This document shows positions 40,195-49,560 of a stretch of DNA of 64,000 bases, piece by piece. The notes under the pieces are model-generated. The model was not told the DNA's origin and did not search any database. It worked only from the letters and a program-made list of their open reading frames with translations. Origin of the DNA: Chryseobacterium sp. ERMR1:04 (GTDB taxonomy: Bacteria > Bacteroidota > Bacteroidia > Flavobacteriales > Weeksellaceae); assembly GCF_001297705.1 (NCBI RefSeq), contig NZ_LIRF01000007.1:496001-560000 (forward strand). The letters run 5' to 3'. The stretch's first letter is position 1. Each line of letters starts with the position of its first letter. Made by a program: the position numbers and the translations under genes.

Positions 40195-40776
40195 ATGGAT
40201 AAGAAAGGATTATTCGTAGAAGAAATAAAAAAAGAAGCATTAGGCGATTGGAAAAGTATTGCTGTTGAAGTTCGACCAAGTTCATTTAAAAATGAAGATG
40301 GAAGCTTAAAACCATTTTACCTAACAAGAGAATTTAGTTATTTACCGGAAGATAAATTTCAATTAGAGATTATCAATTATGCTGATACATATGGTAAAAT
40401 TCCTTTGGTTAAAATGTTAATCAAAGGTGAAGTAGAATGGCAAGGGGATCACTCGATTGCAGAAGGCGCGCAAAAAGTAGATTTTACAGCCAACGAAAGT
40501 TATGAAGTTACGCCGTTGATCCAGAATTTTGTAGACGTATTGAATAGTCTGGCGAAAGAAGGTTTTGATCAATGGGAAGTTGGAAAATCACAAAGTATTT
40601 TCAAGAAATCTTTTGTTCCTTTTGGATTAAAGGAAGGAGATGTCTTCAAAGAATATGATCTTGTTTACCTTTATAAAGATATGATGTTTTGGGGCGCCAG
40701 AAATGTGGACGGGAGAGGTTTTGATACCGAAGAAAATCGTCCGACGAACTTGCAGATTCCGATGGTTAGAAAATAA
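40195..40776 (+). CDS. APCDD1-like domain protein
   Basis: A 193-residue protein without a signal peptide. The central part (PFYLTREFSYLPEDKFQLEI, YADTYGKIPLVKMLIKGEVE, AEGAQKVDFTANESYEVTPL) resembles the bacterial single-domain form of the APCDD1 family. The pattern LTR-x-F, Y-x-D, and G-A-x-x-V-D-F-T-x(9)-TPL supports this. The animal protein is a Wnt inhibitor that binds lipids. The bacterial role is unknown. It diverges from an HxlR regulator across 95 bp, so it is likely an inducible stress or ligand-binding function. The family call is by memory. Confidence 0.6.
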   Translation: MDKKGLFVEEIKKEALGDWKSIAVEVRPSSFKNEDGSLKPFYLTREFSYLPEDKFQLEIINYADTYGKIPLVKMLIKGEVEWQGDHSIAEGAQKVDFTANESYEVTPLIQNFVDVLNSLAKEGFDQWEVGKSQSIFKKSFVPFGLKEGDVFKEYDLVYLYKDMMFWGARNVDGRGFDTEENRPTNLQIPMVRK

Positions 40777-40811
40777 TTTTCTTAAAACAATTAGAAAAGA
40801 TATCTATAAAG

Positions 40812-40894
40812 TTTGTCATTCGAGAGGAATCTAAGCATAGTTTGCGAAAATTATTCTGTGAATTAAAGTGTTTAGATTCCTCCGGAATGACAAA
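40812..40894. repeat. Intergenic inverted repeat (TTTGTCATTC type)
   Basis: 23-nt arms at 40812-40834 and 40872-40894 (TTTGTCATTCGAGAGGAATC and its complement) pair with two mismatches. The loop is 37 nt. It resembles the TGTCAT-ended elements at 9547, 12931 and 61826 in size and arm ends. It may be a non-autonomous element or a strong RNA hairpin. Confidence 0.65.
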
Positions 40895-40954
40895 TTGGAT
40901 GTTGAAAATATCTTTAGGCTTTATCTTAAAAAGCTTAACAACTTAAAAAATCTG

Positions 40955-41348
40955 AGAGCCTGTGATAATTTCTAAGTTTAAATTTTTGTATCCCATTCAA
41001 ATCTTTATCTAAATTACATTTTTTAAGGATTTTTTGATTAAAAAGATAATGTACTGATTACATGTTTTTCTAACGCAAAGCTTTAGCTTCATTATGCATG
41101 TTTTAGGGAGCAAAGGATTGAATCAACGAAGTTGATTCGTCGAAGTGTATGGATAAGCATACAGCTTCATCAGCGACGAAGTCGCATCACTTTGCCCACT
41201 TAAAATAAAGCAAAATTATTCATCAACTTTGCGTTCATCTTTTTACTCAAAAAACAATTTCAAACATGACCTATTGAATCTTATCAATAAAAAAAACACC
41301 TGATAAGCATCTATATAAGGGTTCCTGAATGAAATTATCACAGGCTCT
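40955..41348. mobile_element. MITE-like element with 18-bp terminal inverted repeats
   Basis: AGAGCCTGTGATAATTTC at 40955-40972 is repeated as its perfect complement at 41331-41348, bounding a 394-bp non-coding segment between the APCDD1-like gene and proC. Inside are short palindromes (GAATCAACGAAGTTGATTC at about 41115, GCGACGAAGTCGC at about 41183) and an imperfect inverted pair AGGGAGCAAAG / CTTTGCCCACTT. No coding frame or obvious target-site duplication is seen. The right inverted repeat abuts the end of proC. It may be a miniature transposable element or a structured RNA. Confidence 0.6.
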
Positions 41349-41366
41349 TAATGGTTCGGAATCTTA

Positions 41367-42170
41367 TTATCCATTTAATTCCTTCGCTCGTTTTTCCGCA
41401 TTTAAAATTCCGTTTTTCAGGATCTCTTTGAAATTATTTTCTTCGAACGTTTTTAATGCAGCTTCTGTTGTTCCGCCTTTGGAAGCAACATCTTTTATCA
41501 ATTCTTCCAAGGTTTTATCTGAATTATTAATCAAATGATAGGCACCCAACATGGTTTGCTGAACGAAAAGTTTAGATAAGTTTTCGTCAATTCCCATTTC
41601 TGTTCCAGCCTTTATCATAGCATCTACAATATAGTAGAAATAAGCGGGGCCGCTTCCTGAAAGTGCTGTTACGCCATCTAGTAAATCTTCGTTTTCCAAA
41701 TAAACTGATCTTCCTGTAGAATTTAATAATCTTTCGATATTAATTAACTGACTGAAAGAAATTCCGTTTGCAGAAGTATAACCAGTAATTCCCATTCCTA
41801 AAAGGGTAGGAGAGTTTGGCATTGCTCTTACAACCAATGGATGATTTAATAATTTCTGAATTTTTTCGATCTTAATTCCTGCCATGATGGATAAAACCAT
41901 TTGGTTTTCCTTTAAGGTAAATCTGAAGTTTTCAGCAACCGTTTGAAAGTCCTGTGGTTTTACGGCGATAATAATAAGATCAGCATCCAGTTCATCTACA
42001 TCGTCAAAAATAGAGATCTTAGAACGTGGGAATTCTTCTGCTATTTTTGATAATTTAGACTCATTTCTTGTAATAAGATGCAAACTTTCAGGTTTGATCA
42101 ATTCATATTTTAAGAAAGATTTTGAAAATGACAAGCCCATATTTCCGGCTCCAAGAATCGCTATTTTCAT
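41367..42170 (-). CDS. proC: Pyrroline-5-carboxylate reductase
   Basis: A 267-residue enzyme that makes proline from pyrroline-5-carboxylate with NADPH. The nucleotide-binding GAGNMG is at residues 7-12, VKPQDF near 70, and the C-terminal dimer domain contains the signature ALSGSGPAYFYYIVDAM with GTEMG, followed by VASKGGTTEAALKTFE. The length is normal. It lies 23 bp after the upstream hypothetical gene on the same strand, so the two may share a transcript. Confidence 0.95.
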   Translation of the reverse strand: MKIAILGAGNMGLSFSKSFLKYELIKPESLHLITRNESKLSKIAEEFPRSKISIFDDVDELDADLIIIAVKPQDFQTVAENFRFTLKENQMVLSIMAGIKIEKIQKLLNHPLVVRAMPNSPTLLGMGITGYTSANGISFSQLINIERLLNSTGRSVYLENEDLLDGVTALSGSGPAYFYYIVDAMIKAGTEMGIDENLSKLFVQQTMLGAYHLINNSDKTLEELIKDVASKGGTTEAALKTFEENNFKEILKNGILNAEKRAKELNG

Positions 42171-42193
42171 GTGTGTTTTTTATTAAAATGAGA

Positions 42194-42760
42194 TTATTCT
42201 TTCAGGTATTTTCTAAAGGTCAAAGAATAATTATCATTAAAAGTAATGAATTCTAAATTTTTAAAAGAAATTTTAGGCGATTTTTTATTGAATTTCCCAC
42301 TTGGGTCATAATTCTTGATGGTCACAGATTTTTCATTCACATCTAAAATTTCACCAATTGAAAACAGGTCTTTGTTCTTTTTTGTGCTATCAACGATGCA
42401 ATGGAAATTTTGTTTTTTTATTGATTTAAACAAAGATTCTCCATTTTTTAAAGAAGTATTATCAATGATCTTTTGATTGAACTTTACGAGTCCTTCTTCT
42501 GAAAATATATTTTTAGAAATGGTGTCGAATCTGTTGTGTCGTATGCTCGAAATTCTTTTGTAAGGAATGATTTTAATACCGGATAAAGTAAAATCATACG
42601 TTTCCTGAATCATTAAAAAATCATCAGATACATTAAGGATGAATCCAAAAACATAACCTTCGGGGCTGTCTTCTGTAAGATAAATTTTCACATAATTACT
42701 TTTAGCAATATGCTTTTGAATCAGTTTTTTAAATTCTTTTTCGCTTAAATCTTTAGCCAT
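42194..42760 (-). CDS. Hypothetical protein, possible tandem Sm-like folds
   Basis: A 188-residue cytoplasmic protein starting MAKDLSEKEFKKLIQKH. Two similar strand-rich stretches can be seen, at about residues 22-77 (VKIYLTEDSPEGYVFGFILN...IIPYKRISSIRHNRF) and 118-180 (FHCIVDSTKKNKDLFSIGEI...ISFKNLEFITF). Each has a short helix or loop then about five strands, as in Sm/Hfq-like barrels. This is an impression from the pattern, not a family match. No catalytic motif is seen. It is co-directional with proC. Confidence 0.65.
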   Translation of the reverse strand: MAKDLSEKEFKKLIQKHIAKSNYVKIYLTEDSPEGYVFGFILNVSDDFLMIQETYDFTLSGIKIIPYKRISSIRHNRFDTISKNIFSEEGLVKFNQKIIDNTSLKNGESLFKSIKKQNFHCIVDSTKKNKDLFSIGEILDVNEKSVTIKNYDPSGKFNKKSPKISFKNLEFITFNDNYSLTFRKYLKE

Positions 42761-42843
42761 GATGATCGTATTTAATTGATTATTTTTTCAATATTAAAAA
42801 TATCGAATTTTTACCAAGAAATATCGTTTATGGAGATTAATTT

Positions 42844-43992
42844 TTACTCAACAGGAAATTCGGGTCTCCTCATTTTGTATTTTGTTCCCGACAGTGCTTC
42901 AAGGAAAGTAACAAGAGCTTTGGTTTCTTCTTTTGTTAGGTGTAAAGGTTTCAATAAAGGATCGGTCATTGGGTATATAGGATCCAGTTGTTTTTTCTCA
43001 GGGCTAGGGTCTATTTGGTGCATTCCACTGTTGTATAGATTTACAACACCTTCCAGATCGTTGAATAATCCGTTGTGCATCCAAGGTTGTGTAAGCAAAA
43101 GATCTCTTAGTTGTGGTGTTCTGAATTTACCTGCATCTTCTGTTTTTTTAGTAATTTCATACAACCCAAGATCCTGATATTTTTTCTTGTAATACGTCAG
43201 TCCAATATTGTGGAAAGATTCATCGGTAAGGTATTGTCCGTTATGGCAATTCATGCAACGGGCTTTCGTTCTGAAAATATGCATGCCGTAGATTTCTTCA
43301 TCAGACATTGCGTTGTATTTTCCTTCTAAAAATTTATCGAATCGGCTTGGCTGGCTTTTAATGGTTTTTTGGAAATCAGCGATGGCTTGTACAATTTTGT
43401 CATACGTTACTTTGTCTGTTCCAAATGCTTTTTTGAAAAGTTCTTTGTACCCTTTTACGGCCTGTATTTTTGCAGGTAAGGTTTTTACGTCCATAGCCAT
43501 TTCGTGATGGGCACTCAACGGACCTGCCGCTTGCTCTTCTAATGTTTTTGCTCTTCCGTCCCAGAAAAAAGACTGGCGTTCTGCAATATTATATAATGAA
43601 ATGGTATTTCTGTTTCCCTGAAGATGATTATTTCCCAACGCTACACGTCTGCGGTCTGCCCATCCCATTTCAGGGTCATGGCATGAGCTGCAAGAAACTT
43701 GATTTGATTTTGATAATTTAGGATCGAAGAACAGCATTTTCCCTAATATAACATTAGGTTTATCCTGATTTGTAAAGAAAGCAGAGTCATTTTTAATAGG
43801 AGCGAATTCGTTCCATTGTACTCCGTAATCGATCGTAGGTTTTGGCCAGTCAGTGATTGCTTTTTTATAGCTTTTTACAATGTCTTCAATGGTCGGATCC
43901 TGAATGTTTGATAAATCCTGATTGACCTTTGGCGTAAAACTCCACAATAACAATAAAACCAATCCTAAAACCCAATATATACCTCTTCTCAT
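42844..43992 (-). CDS. Di-heme cytochrome c peroxidase (MauG/CcpA family)
   Basis: A 382-residue periplasmic enzyme. An N-terminal hydrophobic segment (residues about 5-20) acts as signal or anchor. Two c-type heme sites are present: CSSCH at 101-105, and CMNCH near 245. Typical family phrases are GKMLFFDPKLSKSNQVSCSS, RNTISLYNIA and FFWDGRAKTLEEQA, and the second half has FRTPQLRDLLLTQPWMHNG. It could reduce peroxide or, like MauG, oxidise a protein or substrate. It is the last of four genes after a TonB receptor, DUF4876 lipoprotein and DUF6850-like barrel (3-bp gap), so it probably acts on the material they import. Confidence 0.92.
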   Translation of the reverse strand: MRRGIYWVLGLVLLLLWSFTPKVNQDLSNIQDPTIEDIVKSYKKAITDWPKPTIDYGVQWNEFAPIKNDSAFFTNQDKPNVILGKMLFFDPKLSKSNQVSCSSCHDPEMGWADRRRVALGNNHLQGNRNTISLYNIAERQSFFWDGRAKTLEEQAAGPLSAHHEMAMDVKTLPAKIQAVKGYKELFKKAFGTDKVTYDKIVQAIADFQKTIKSQPSRFDKFLEGKYNAMSDEEIYGMHIFRTKARCMNCHNGQYLTDESFHNIGLTYYKKKYQDLGLYEITKKTEDAGKFRTPQLRDLLLTQPWMHNGLFNDLEGVVNLYNSGMHQIDPSPEKKQLDPIYPMTDPLLKPLHLTKEETKALVTFLEALSGTKYKMRRPEFPVE

Positions 43993-43995
43993 TCC

Positions 43996-45519
43996 CTAAA
44001 ATGTTATTCCTATGCTTGCGCCTGCAAAATTATTGTTTTTTTCTTGAATTTTTTGTGATTGGTACTGTGCACTTACAAAGAATGCAGGTAGTTTTTCAAG
44101 TTTTAAATCATATCGTAATGATGCTCCAAATGTGGTAATATCACTTGCCTGAAATAAATAATCCTGAAAGATCCATTCATCAACAGCCGCATTTCCTGTG
44201 GCAGTTAATGCGTTAATAGATTTGTTGACAATTCTTTTTGAAAAATAAGGCTGAAAACTTAAGACCTGATTTTCTTTAATCTGCTGTTTATAATCTGCAT
44301 TGATCCCGAAATAAGAATATTCAAATTTTTGTCCTGAATTAGGATACAGTCTTCTTTCTTTAATCTCTTCATATCCATAAAATGGAGTAGCGGTGATAGA
44401 AAAATGGTCTTGATTGTATTGATAGAAACCTTGTATCGTGGTTACATAATTCTCTTTACGGTAAGATTTTCTTTTGAAAATTTGTGTAATAGTTGTTTTG
44501 TTAAGAGAATAACCATATTCTGACCCTGTTCTGATAGAAGCTGTATAATTTGCTAGAAGACCTATACGATTTTTTTTATTTAGATTTAAAGATTTAGCGC
44601 CTTCAAACTCAAATTTTTTGTTTTCTAAATCTGACAGGTCAAAATTTGAACTGGAAGTATTATATGTTTTTATAATATTTGACCTTCCGATAGCTGCGTG
44701 AAGATAGAAATCTTTACTTTGTTTGTTGGATATCTGTATCCCTCCTTTGTAACCAAATTCTTCAAAAGCTGAGTTGGGATTGAGATCTCCGTTAAATAAA
44801 TAATTAGAGAGTCCAAGACCTGTCATCTGGTAAACGTAAGGCCTTCCTAATAAACTTTGAAAAGTAATTGTATTGTTCTGTGTATACTTATTAAATTCAC
44901 CAAAAACACCTACTTCATATTGTCTGAAAACGTTGTAGTTTACCCCTGCATTCAAACGTAAATCAGAAGTTGTACTCTTTAATCTTGGATCTTTTGAACG
45001 ATATCCAAGTTGCGCCGAATAATTCAACTGAGCTCCTACTGTCCAACGATTCATCTTTTGTACATAGCCCCCAGCGAATTGATAGCGCTCGAGATTTAAT
45101 TTTCCTCCAACAGAATCTGCGGTTGTATATGGTGAAATACGATCATAATCTAGATTTTCACTCCATTTGCTGGCGCCGTTTTTTAGGTTTTGATAGCTTG
45201 CGCTTCCCCAGACAAAACGGTTAGGTTTTAGTTTCTGAAAAGATTTAGCTTCAACAGTTAATCCTTTATCCCCTTTTCCTAATTGTTGACGGTAAACTTT
45301 TTCATCATTGTTATGATATCCAACGTTGAATTCTGAGAATGAAGAAGAACTATAACCCGACATGGAAGCCGGATTATAGTAATATTTGGTTTTAAAATTT
45401 CTCTCTACGTTGTATTGGTTGCTGATGGTCTTAAAAAGACTGAGGCTATCCTGAGCTTTTAAAGAAAATGAACTTAAGGTTATCAATAATAAATAGAAAG
45501 ACGTTTTTATATTTAGCAT
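43996..45519 (-). CDS. DUF6850-like outer-membrane beta-barrel protein
   Basis: A 507-residue protein with a signal peptide (about 1-22, ends LKAQ) and then an almost unbroken row of amphipathic beta strands ending GASIGITF, typical of an outer-membrane barrel of about 16-18 strands. No plug domain is seen, so it is not a TonB receptor. The early YNPASMSGYSSSSFSEFNVG resembles the family called DUF6850. Its gene lies between the DUF4876 lipoprotein and the di-heme peroxidase. This four-gene order recurs in Bacteroidota as far as I recall. The function is unknown, but a channel or substrate-binding role in the same system is likely. Confidence 0.75.
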   Translation of the reverse strand: MLNIKTSFYLLLITLSSFSLKAQDSLSLFKTISNQYNVERNFKTKYYYNPASMSGYSSSSFSEFNVGYHNNDEKVYRQQLGKGDKGLTVEAKSFQKLKPNRFVWGSASYQNLKNGASKWSENLDYDRISPYTTADSVGGKLNLERYQFAGGYVQKMNRWTVGAQLNYSAQLGYRSKDPRLKSTTSDLRLNAGVNYNVFRQYEVGVFGEFNKYTQNNTITFQSLLGRPYVYQMTGLGLSNYLFNGDLNPNSAFEEFGYKGGIQISNKQSKDFYLHAAIGRSNIIKTYNTSSSNFDLSDLENKKFEFEGAKSLNLNKKNRIGLLANYTASIRTGSEYGYSLNKTTITQIFKRKSYRKENYVTTIQGFYQYNQDHFSITATPFYGYEEIKERRLYPNSGQKFEYSYFGINADYKQQIKENQVLSFQPYFSKRIVNKSINALTATGNAAVDEWIFQDYLFQASDITTFGASLRYDLKLEKLPAFFVSAQYQSQKIQEKNNNFAGASIGITF

Positions 45520-45542
45520 AATTTATTGTAATAATTCAGTAT

Positions 45543-46772
45543 TTATTGTGGATGTACAATACCGTTTTTTAAACTTGGCTCAGAATCTTTTACAAAGTCA
45601 TTTGAAGAATTATTGGTATCCATATAAATGTTTTTACCATTTTCTGTTCCAGATACTTTACGTCTTACAGATTTTCCGTAACGAGCGGCATCATTGTCAA
45701 TTGTTCCAACAGAAGTCCATCCTCCATCAATACTTGCAGAAGTAAGGGTATGAATGAATTTTGTAGGAATACTGTTGTTTACCCCATCAATAATCCAAGA
45801 ATTCGGGATTGAATAAGCGCTTTTTGAAGTTATACCTCCCGCACTGTTTAGATAAGTGTAATCATATTTGCGGCCGGTTAAGAATGTTGTTTCATTTTCT
45901 CCAACAGGAAAACGCGCGATAACATAACTTTCAAACCCTCTGTTGTGTAAAAAGAACATGTTATACGTCATCTGAGAATAGATAACTTTAACATTTGGTA
46001 CATCAGGATTATCAACCTGTCCTAAAGTAGGGTTTGTTGAAGGAAACTCGAAGTTGGCATTATGTAAATCATAAGCTGTGCTTGTATTTTGTTTATGATT
46101 GATCGCATTATCAGCAATGACAAGGAAGTCACCTGGTTTTATAGGGTAATCAGTTCCCGCGCCAGGCAATACCATTACCCCTTTTACAGGAAATGCTAAG
46201 TTTGTATTATATGGAGTAGGATTTTTATCATCTGTGGTAAGGAATTCTGACTGCGCAAGAATCAATCTATCTGCATATAATATCTTGTTTGTGTTATTCG
46301 TTAATTTAAAATAGCGACTTGAGTTATAATTCTTGTTATCTGTAGTTTTTACTCCTGTAAAGAAAACTTCTTCAATAATAAAATCATCATGGAATCTTTT
46401 AATAATTAAAGGAATGGTAAGATTGGTAACTGGAGATGTTAAATCTGTTTGTGCTGAAGCGCCTGCTTGCAATTCTTCATTACTCGCAATTACAATACCA
46501 TTTACTGAAATTTTATATGATCCGTAAGGCAGCGGAAAAGAAAACGCGCTAGTGTTCTGAATTGTTTTCTTGGTGATAGCTCCTGTGTTAACTTCCTTAA
46601 TCTCGATGTCTAAAGTTTGATAAGAGGTAATATTCTCTCCGGAAAAATTTAAAGTTAACACTCCGTTTTGGGTAGCCGTTGCTCCAAAATCATCATCACT
46701 AGAGCATGATGTCACAGTAAATGTTGTTGTCATTATTGCTACTAAACTTAATAGTAAAACTCTTTTCTTCAT
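45543..46772 (-). CDS. DUF4876 family lipoprotein
   Basis: A 409-residue lipoprotein (lipobox TVTSC, Cys23, then SSDDD). Residues about 35-125 look like a carboxypeptidase-regulatory or Ig-like domain (GVLTLNFSGENITSYQTLDI). The rest (RYFKLTNNTNKILYADRLIL, GDFLVIADNAINHKQNT) is strand-rich and resembles a lamin-tail-like fold, the pattern of DUF4876. It sits 19 bp after the TonB receptor. By analogy with SusD beside SusC it may be the surface ligand-binding partner of that receptor, though it is not SusD-like in sequence. Ligand unknown. Confidence 0.78.
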   Translation of the reverse strand: MKKRVLLLSLVAIMTTTFTVTSCSSDDDFGATATQNGVLTLNFSGENITSYQTLDIEIKEVNTGAITKKTIQNTSAFSFPLPYGSYKISVNGIVIASNEELQAGASAQTDLTSPVTNLTIPLIIKRFHDDFIIEEVFFTGVKTTDNKNYNSSRYFKLTNNTNKILYADRLILAQSEFLTTDDKNPTPYNTNLAFPVKGVMVLPGAGTDYPIKPGDFLVIADNAINHKQNTSTAYDLHNANFEFPSTNPTLGQVDNPDVPNVKVIYSQMTYNMFFLHNRGFESYVIARFPVGENETTFLTGRKYDYTYLNSAGGITSKSAYSIPNSWIIDGVNNSIPTKFIHTLTSASIDGGWTSVGTIDNDAARYGKSVRRKVSGTENGKNIYMDTNNSSNDFVKDSEPSLKNGIVHPQ

Positions 46773-46791
46773 GTTATTTTCTTTTGATATA

Positions 46792-49551
46792 TTAAAAATT
46801 GTAGTTTAATTCCATTCCAAAATATGGAGTGTTGGCTCCTTTTCTGTAAACTCTTGTATTATTAAAAGTATAAGGTGCACTATAGTTGAAAAGTCTGTTG
46901 ACAAACATTGACGTTTTTAAAGACTTATAAATACTCTTTGTAACCTTAAGATTTCCGTTAATACTAAAGGTGTATAATGTTGGTAAATTATCAGTAATTG
47001 AAACATTTCTTACCAGCCATTGTTTGTAAATATCTGTTCTGTCTGCATCTGTAAAAGAATGTATTACTCCATCAATTCCATAGTAAGAAATAGGCTCCGG
47101 AATTCTTTGATCATTTCTTCGATGGTCATATAAACTTCCTTGGAAAGAAGCTGAAACTGTAAGGTCTAAGCTAGGTAAATACGTATCAATAAAAAGATTA
47201 TAATTCATGTTTGAATTCATATAACCATCGTCATTTTGATAAATTCCGTAGTAAGGAAACCCGTCTTCTCCGATAGATTTTAGAGGTGCTTCTACAACAG
47301 CAATTGTGTTTCTATATTGTGTTTTAAACCAAGCTCCTGTGAATGTAAATCTCGTGTTGATTGCCTTGATTCTGGGAGAAGTATATCCAAATTCAATTCC
47401 TTGTTTCAAAGTTGCACTTCCGTTTTCATTAAGAGAATAAGATCCGTAAGCATGTTTTACAACATAATCTACATTGGTGAGATCCGGTCCATTAGGAGTC
47501 CATTGTGAAAGGTCTATCTGTGATTGGTCATATTGTTTGTAATCATGAATAGCCGTGTGAAGCATATTACGGAAGCCATTAGTCATATCTTCTTTAAAAT
47601 AAGTAATAAAAAAATCATTGTTTCTGTAGCTTAAATCTAAACGAATTTCTTTTTTAATACTTTTTGCAGCTTCAATTTCTTTATTTTCTCTCGGTTGTAC
47701 ATAGGTCATGAAATTTACATATCGATATTGTGCATCATTATTGTAATAATTTAACTGTGTGTAATCCCAATATTGTTTATTTGGGTAAAGCATTCCTAAA
47801 GTCGGCTGTTTATAGAACTGTCCATATCCTAATGTAACATCTGTTTTCAGTGGAAAATTATTAATTATGAGGTGGGGTAAGCTATATTGTAAATTCAATC
47901 TTGGTTCTGTGAAAACTTTTTTGCTTATTGCGTAAGAATTATCAATGCCTAAATTTTTAGATACTCTCAAACCTGCGTAAAGTGTTAATTTATGTTGATT
48001 GATTGCATAGCTCATTTGGTCTCCTGCAAAAGCAGCTAATAAATTGGATGCTGGAATATCATTAAAAGCTCTAGGTCTTTGTATTCCTGATGCTGCAGAG
48101 GGTGGTGTTCTCATGTCATAGACTAATCCATTTCCATTATTTTTAGAATATCTCCAGTCAAGCCCTGCTTCATAATCATGGGTAATTCTTGCTATTCTTT
48201 TTGTACCATTTGTTTTGAAAAGTGCGGTTATATCTAAAGGTTTTCCTTCTGTTGAAAACTCTGTAACATATCGTAACTCTGGAAAAAATCCCACATTCTC
48301 ACCTTGCTCATAGGCTAAAGAGAATGAACGAGGTCCGGATAACTGTATAAGTTTATTTTGCTCAATTTTTTCAAACCCTGCACGAATAGCTGTGTTTAAA
48401 GTTATCTTATTAAAGAATGAACTTTTATTTAATTGATAAATAAAATTATTGGCAAAACTTATTTTTTTATTATTTGATTCGTAAGTATCTGTTAATGGGT
48501 ATCCATTGTCCGGATCGTACTTTTTTTTATCAATATTAGTTGAAAAATCGATATTAGATCTCCATTCTAAGGTTTTAGACCAAAGGGTAGAAATTTTCTT
48601 GGAACGAAGAGAAGCCGTAATACGTTGATAATTTTCAAAATCATCCGTAGGCGATGCTTTGGAATCTAAGAAATCAGCACTGGCACTTATTTGCCATTTG
48701 TCAGTAATCTTAAAACCTTTTCCAACATAATATTGTTTACTGAAACCATCTGCTTTAAATCTTGCCTGTAAAGGAGATTGTCCTATTTTACGCTCTATTT
48801 TAATCAATCCTGATGTTAAATCTCCATAAGCTGCAGAAGGAATTCCACGAATAATTTCTACTTTTTCAATATCGTTCGTAGAAATGGTTCTCATATCTAT
48901 TCCAGAGTATGCTGTCTCTCTACCTTTTACAGATTCTGAAAATTGCTTATTATCTACAGAAATCTGCATATCAGCATTAGAATTAATGATGTTGTCATCA
49001 ATCATAAATTGTACACCTAGTGAGGATGTTTTATAATCGTTACCACTATATCCTCCTGTATTTTCTCGAAGAATAGGTCTGTTTACTCCGCTTAGGTTTG
49101 GAGTCTTTGCAAGTCCTCCAGGAAGTAATTCCATTAAATCTGTAAAACTTGAAGGTTGCAAATGTTCCATTGCTTTTCTATCGATAACAGATTTTGTGGT
49201 TAATCCTTTTCCTTCTTTAGAGAATATAATAACCTCTTCAAGCTTGTTTACGGGTTGAAGTTGGAAGGTTATATTTTTTTGATTTGAAGAAGAAAGGTTG
49301 ATTTCTTTTTCCTGATAATTGGGATGAACAATTTTTATATGATGTTTTCCGGTTCCTGGAGGTAAAGAAATGGTAATATTACCATTATTATCAGTTGTTA
49401 AAGTAGAGTTATCTACAATGATGGTTGCACCTTTAAGTGCTTTTTTGTTTTCGTCTTGAACAGTAAGGTTCAACTGCGATTGGTCTTCCTGAGCGTAAGC
49501 AAGCTGTGTTCCACCGAGTAATATAATAGCAATTGATAAATATTTGATCAT
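46792..49551 (-). CDS. TonB-dependent receptor with carboxypeptidase-regulatory domain
   Basis: A 919-residue receptor. The signal peptide is at about 1-20 (ends AYAQ), then a carboxypeptidase-regulatory-like domain at about 26-105 (LNLTVQDENKKALKGATIIV) and a plug at about 115-250 (EEVIIFSKEGKG, LMELLPGGLAKTP, VEIIRGIPSAAYGDLTSG). A barrel ends in YFGMELNYNF. It heads a tight four-gene set with DUF4876, DUF6850-like and a di-heme peroxidase. The gene starts 10 bp from a large inverted repeat that frames its -7 box and resembles Fur-type operators. The ligand may be iron, heme or another metal compound, which is an inference. Confidence 0.9.
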   Translation of the reverse strand: MIKYLSIAIILLGGTQLAYAQEDQSQLNLTVQDENKKALKGATIIVDNSTLTTDNNGNITISLPPGTGKHHIKIVHPNYQEKEINLSSSNQKNITFQLQPVNKLEEVIIFSKEGKGLTTKSVIDRKAMEHLQPSSFTDLMELLPGGLAKTPNLSGVNRPILRENTGGYSGNDYKTSSLGVQFMIDDNIINSNADMQISVDNKQFSESVKGRETAYSGIDMRTISTNDIEKVEIIRGIPSAAYGDLTSGLIKIERKIGQSPLQARFKADGFSKQYYVGKGFKITDKWQISASADFLDSKASPTDDFENYQRITASLRSKKISTLWSKTLEWRSNIDFSTNIDKKKYDPDNGYPLTDTYESNNKKISFANNFIYQLNKSSFFNKITLNTAIRAGFEKIEQNKLIQLSGPRSFSLAYEQGENVGFFPELRYVTEFSTEGKPLDITALFKTNGTKRIARITHDYEAGLDWRYSKNNGNGLVYDMRTPPSAASGIQRPRAFNDIPASNLLAAFAGDQMSYAINQHKLTLYAGLRVSKNLGIDNSYAISKKVFTEPRLNLQYSLPHLIINNFPLKTDVTLGYGQFYKQPTLGMLYPNKQYWDYTQLNYYNNDAQYRYVNFMTYVQPRENKEIEAAKSIKKEIRLDLSYRNNDFFITYFKEDMTNGFRNMLHTAIHDYKQYDQSQIDLSQWTPNGPDLTNVDYVVKHAYGSYSLNENGSATLKQGIEFGYTSPRIKAINTRFTFTGAWFKTQYRNTIAVVEAPLKSIGEDGFPYYGIYQNDDGYMNSNMNYNLFIDTYLPSLDLTVSASFQGSLYDHRRNDQRIPEPISYYGIDGVIHSFTDADRTDIYKQWLVRNVSITDNLPTLYTFSINGNLKVTKSIYKSLKTSMFVNRLFNYSAPYTFNNTRVYRKGANTPYFGMELNYNF

Positions 49552-49560
49552 TCTTCTTTG

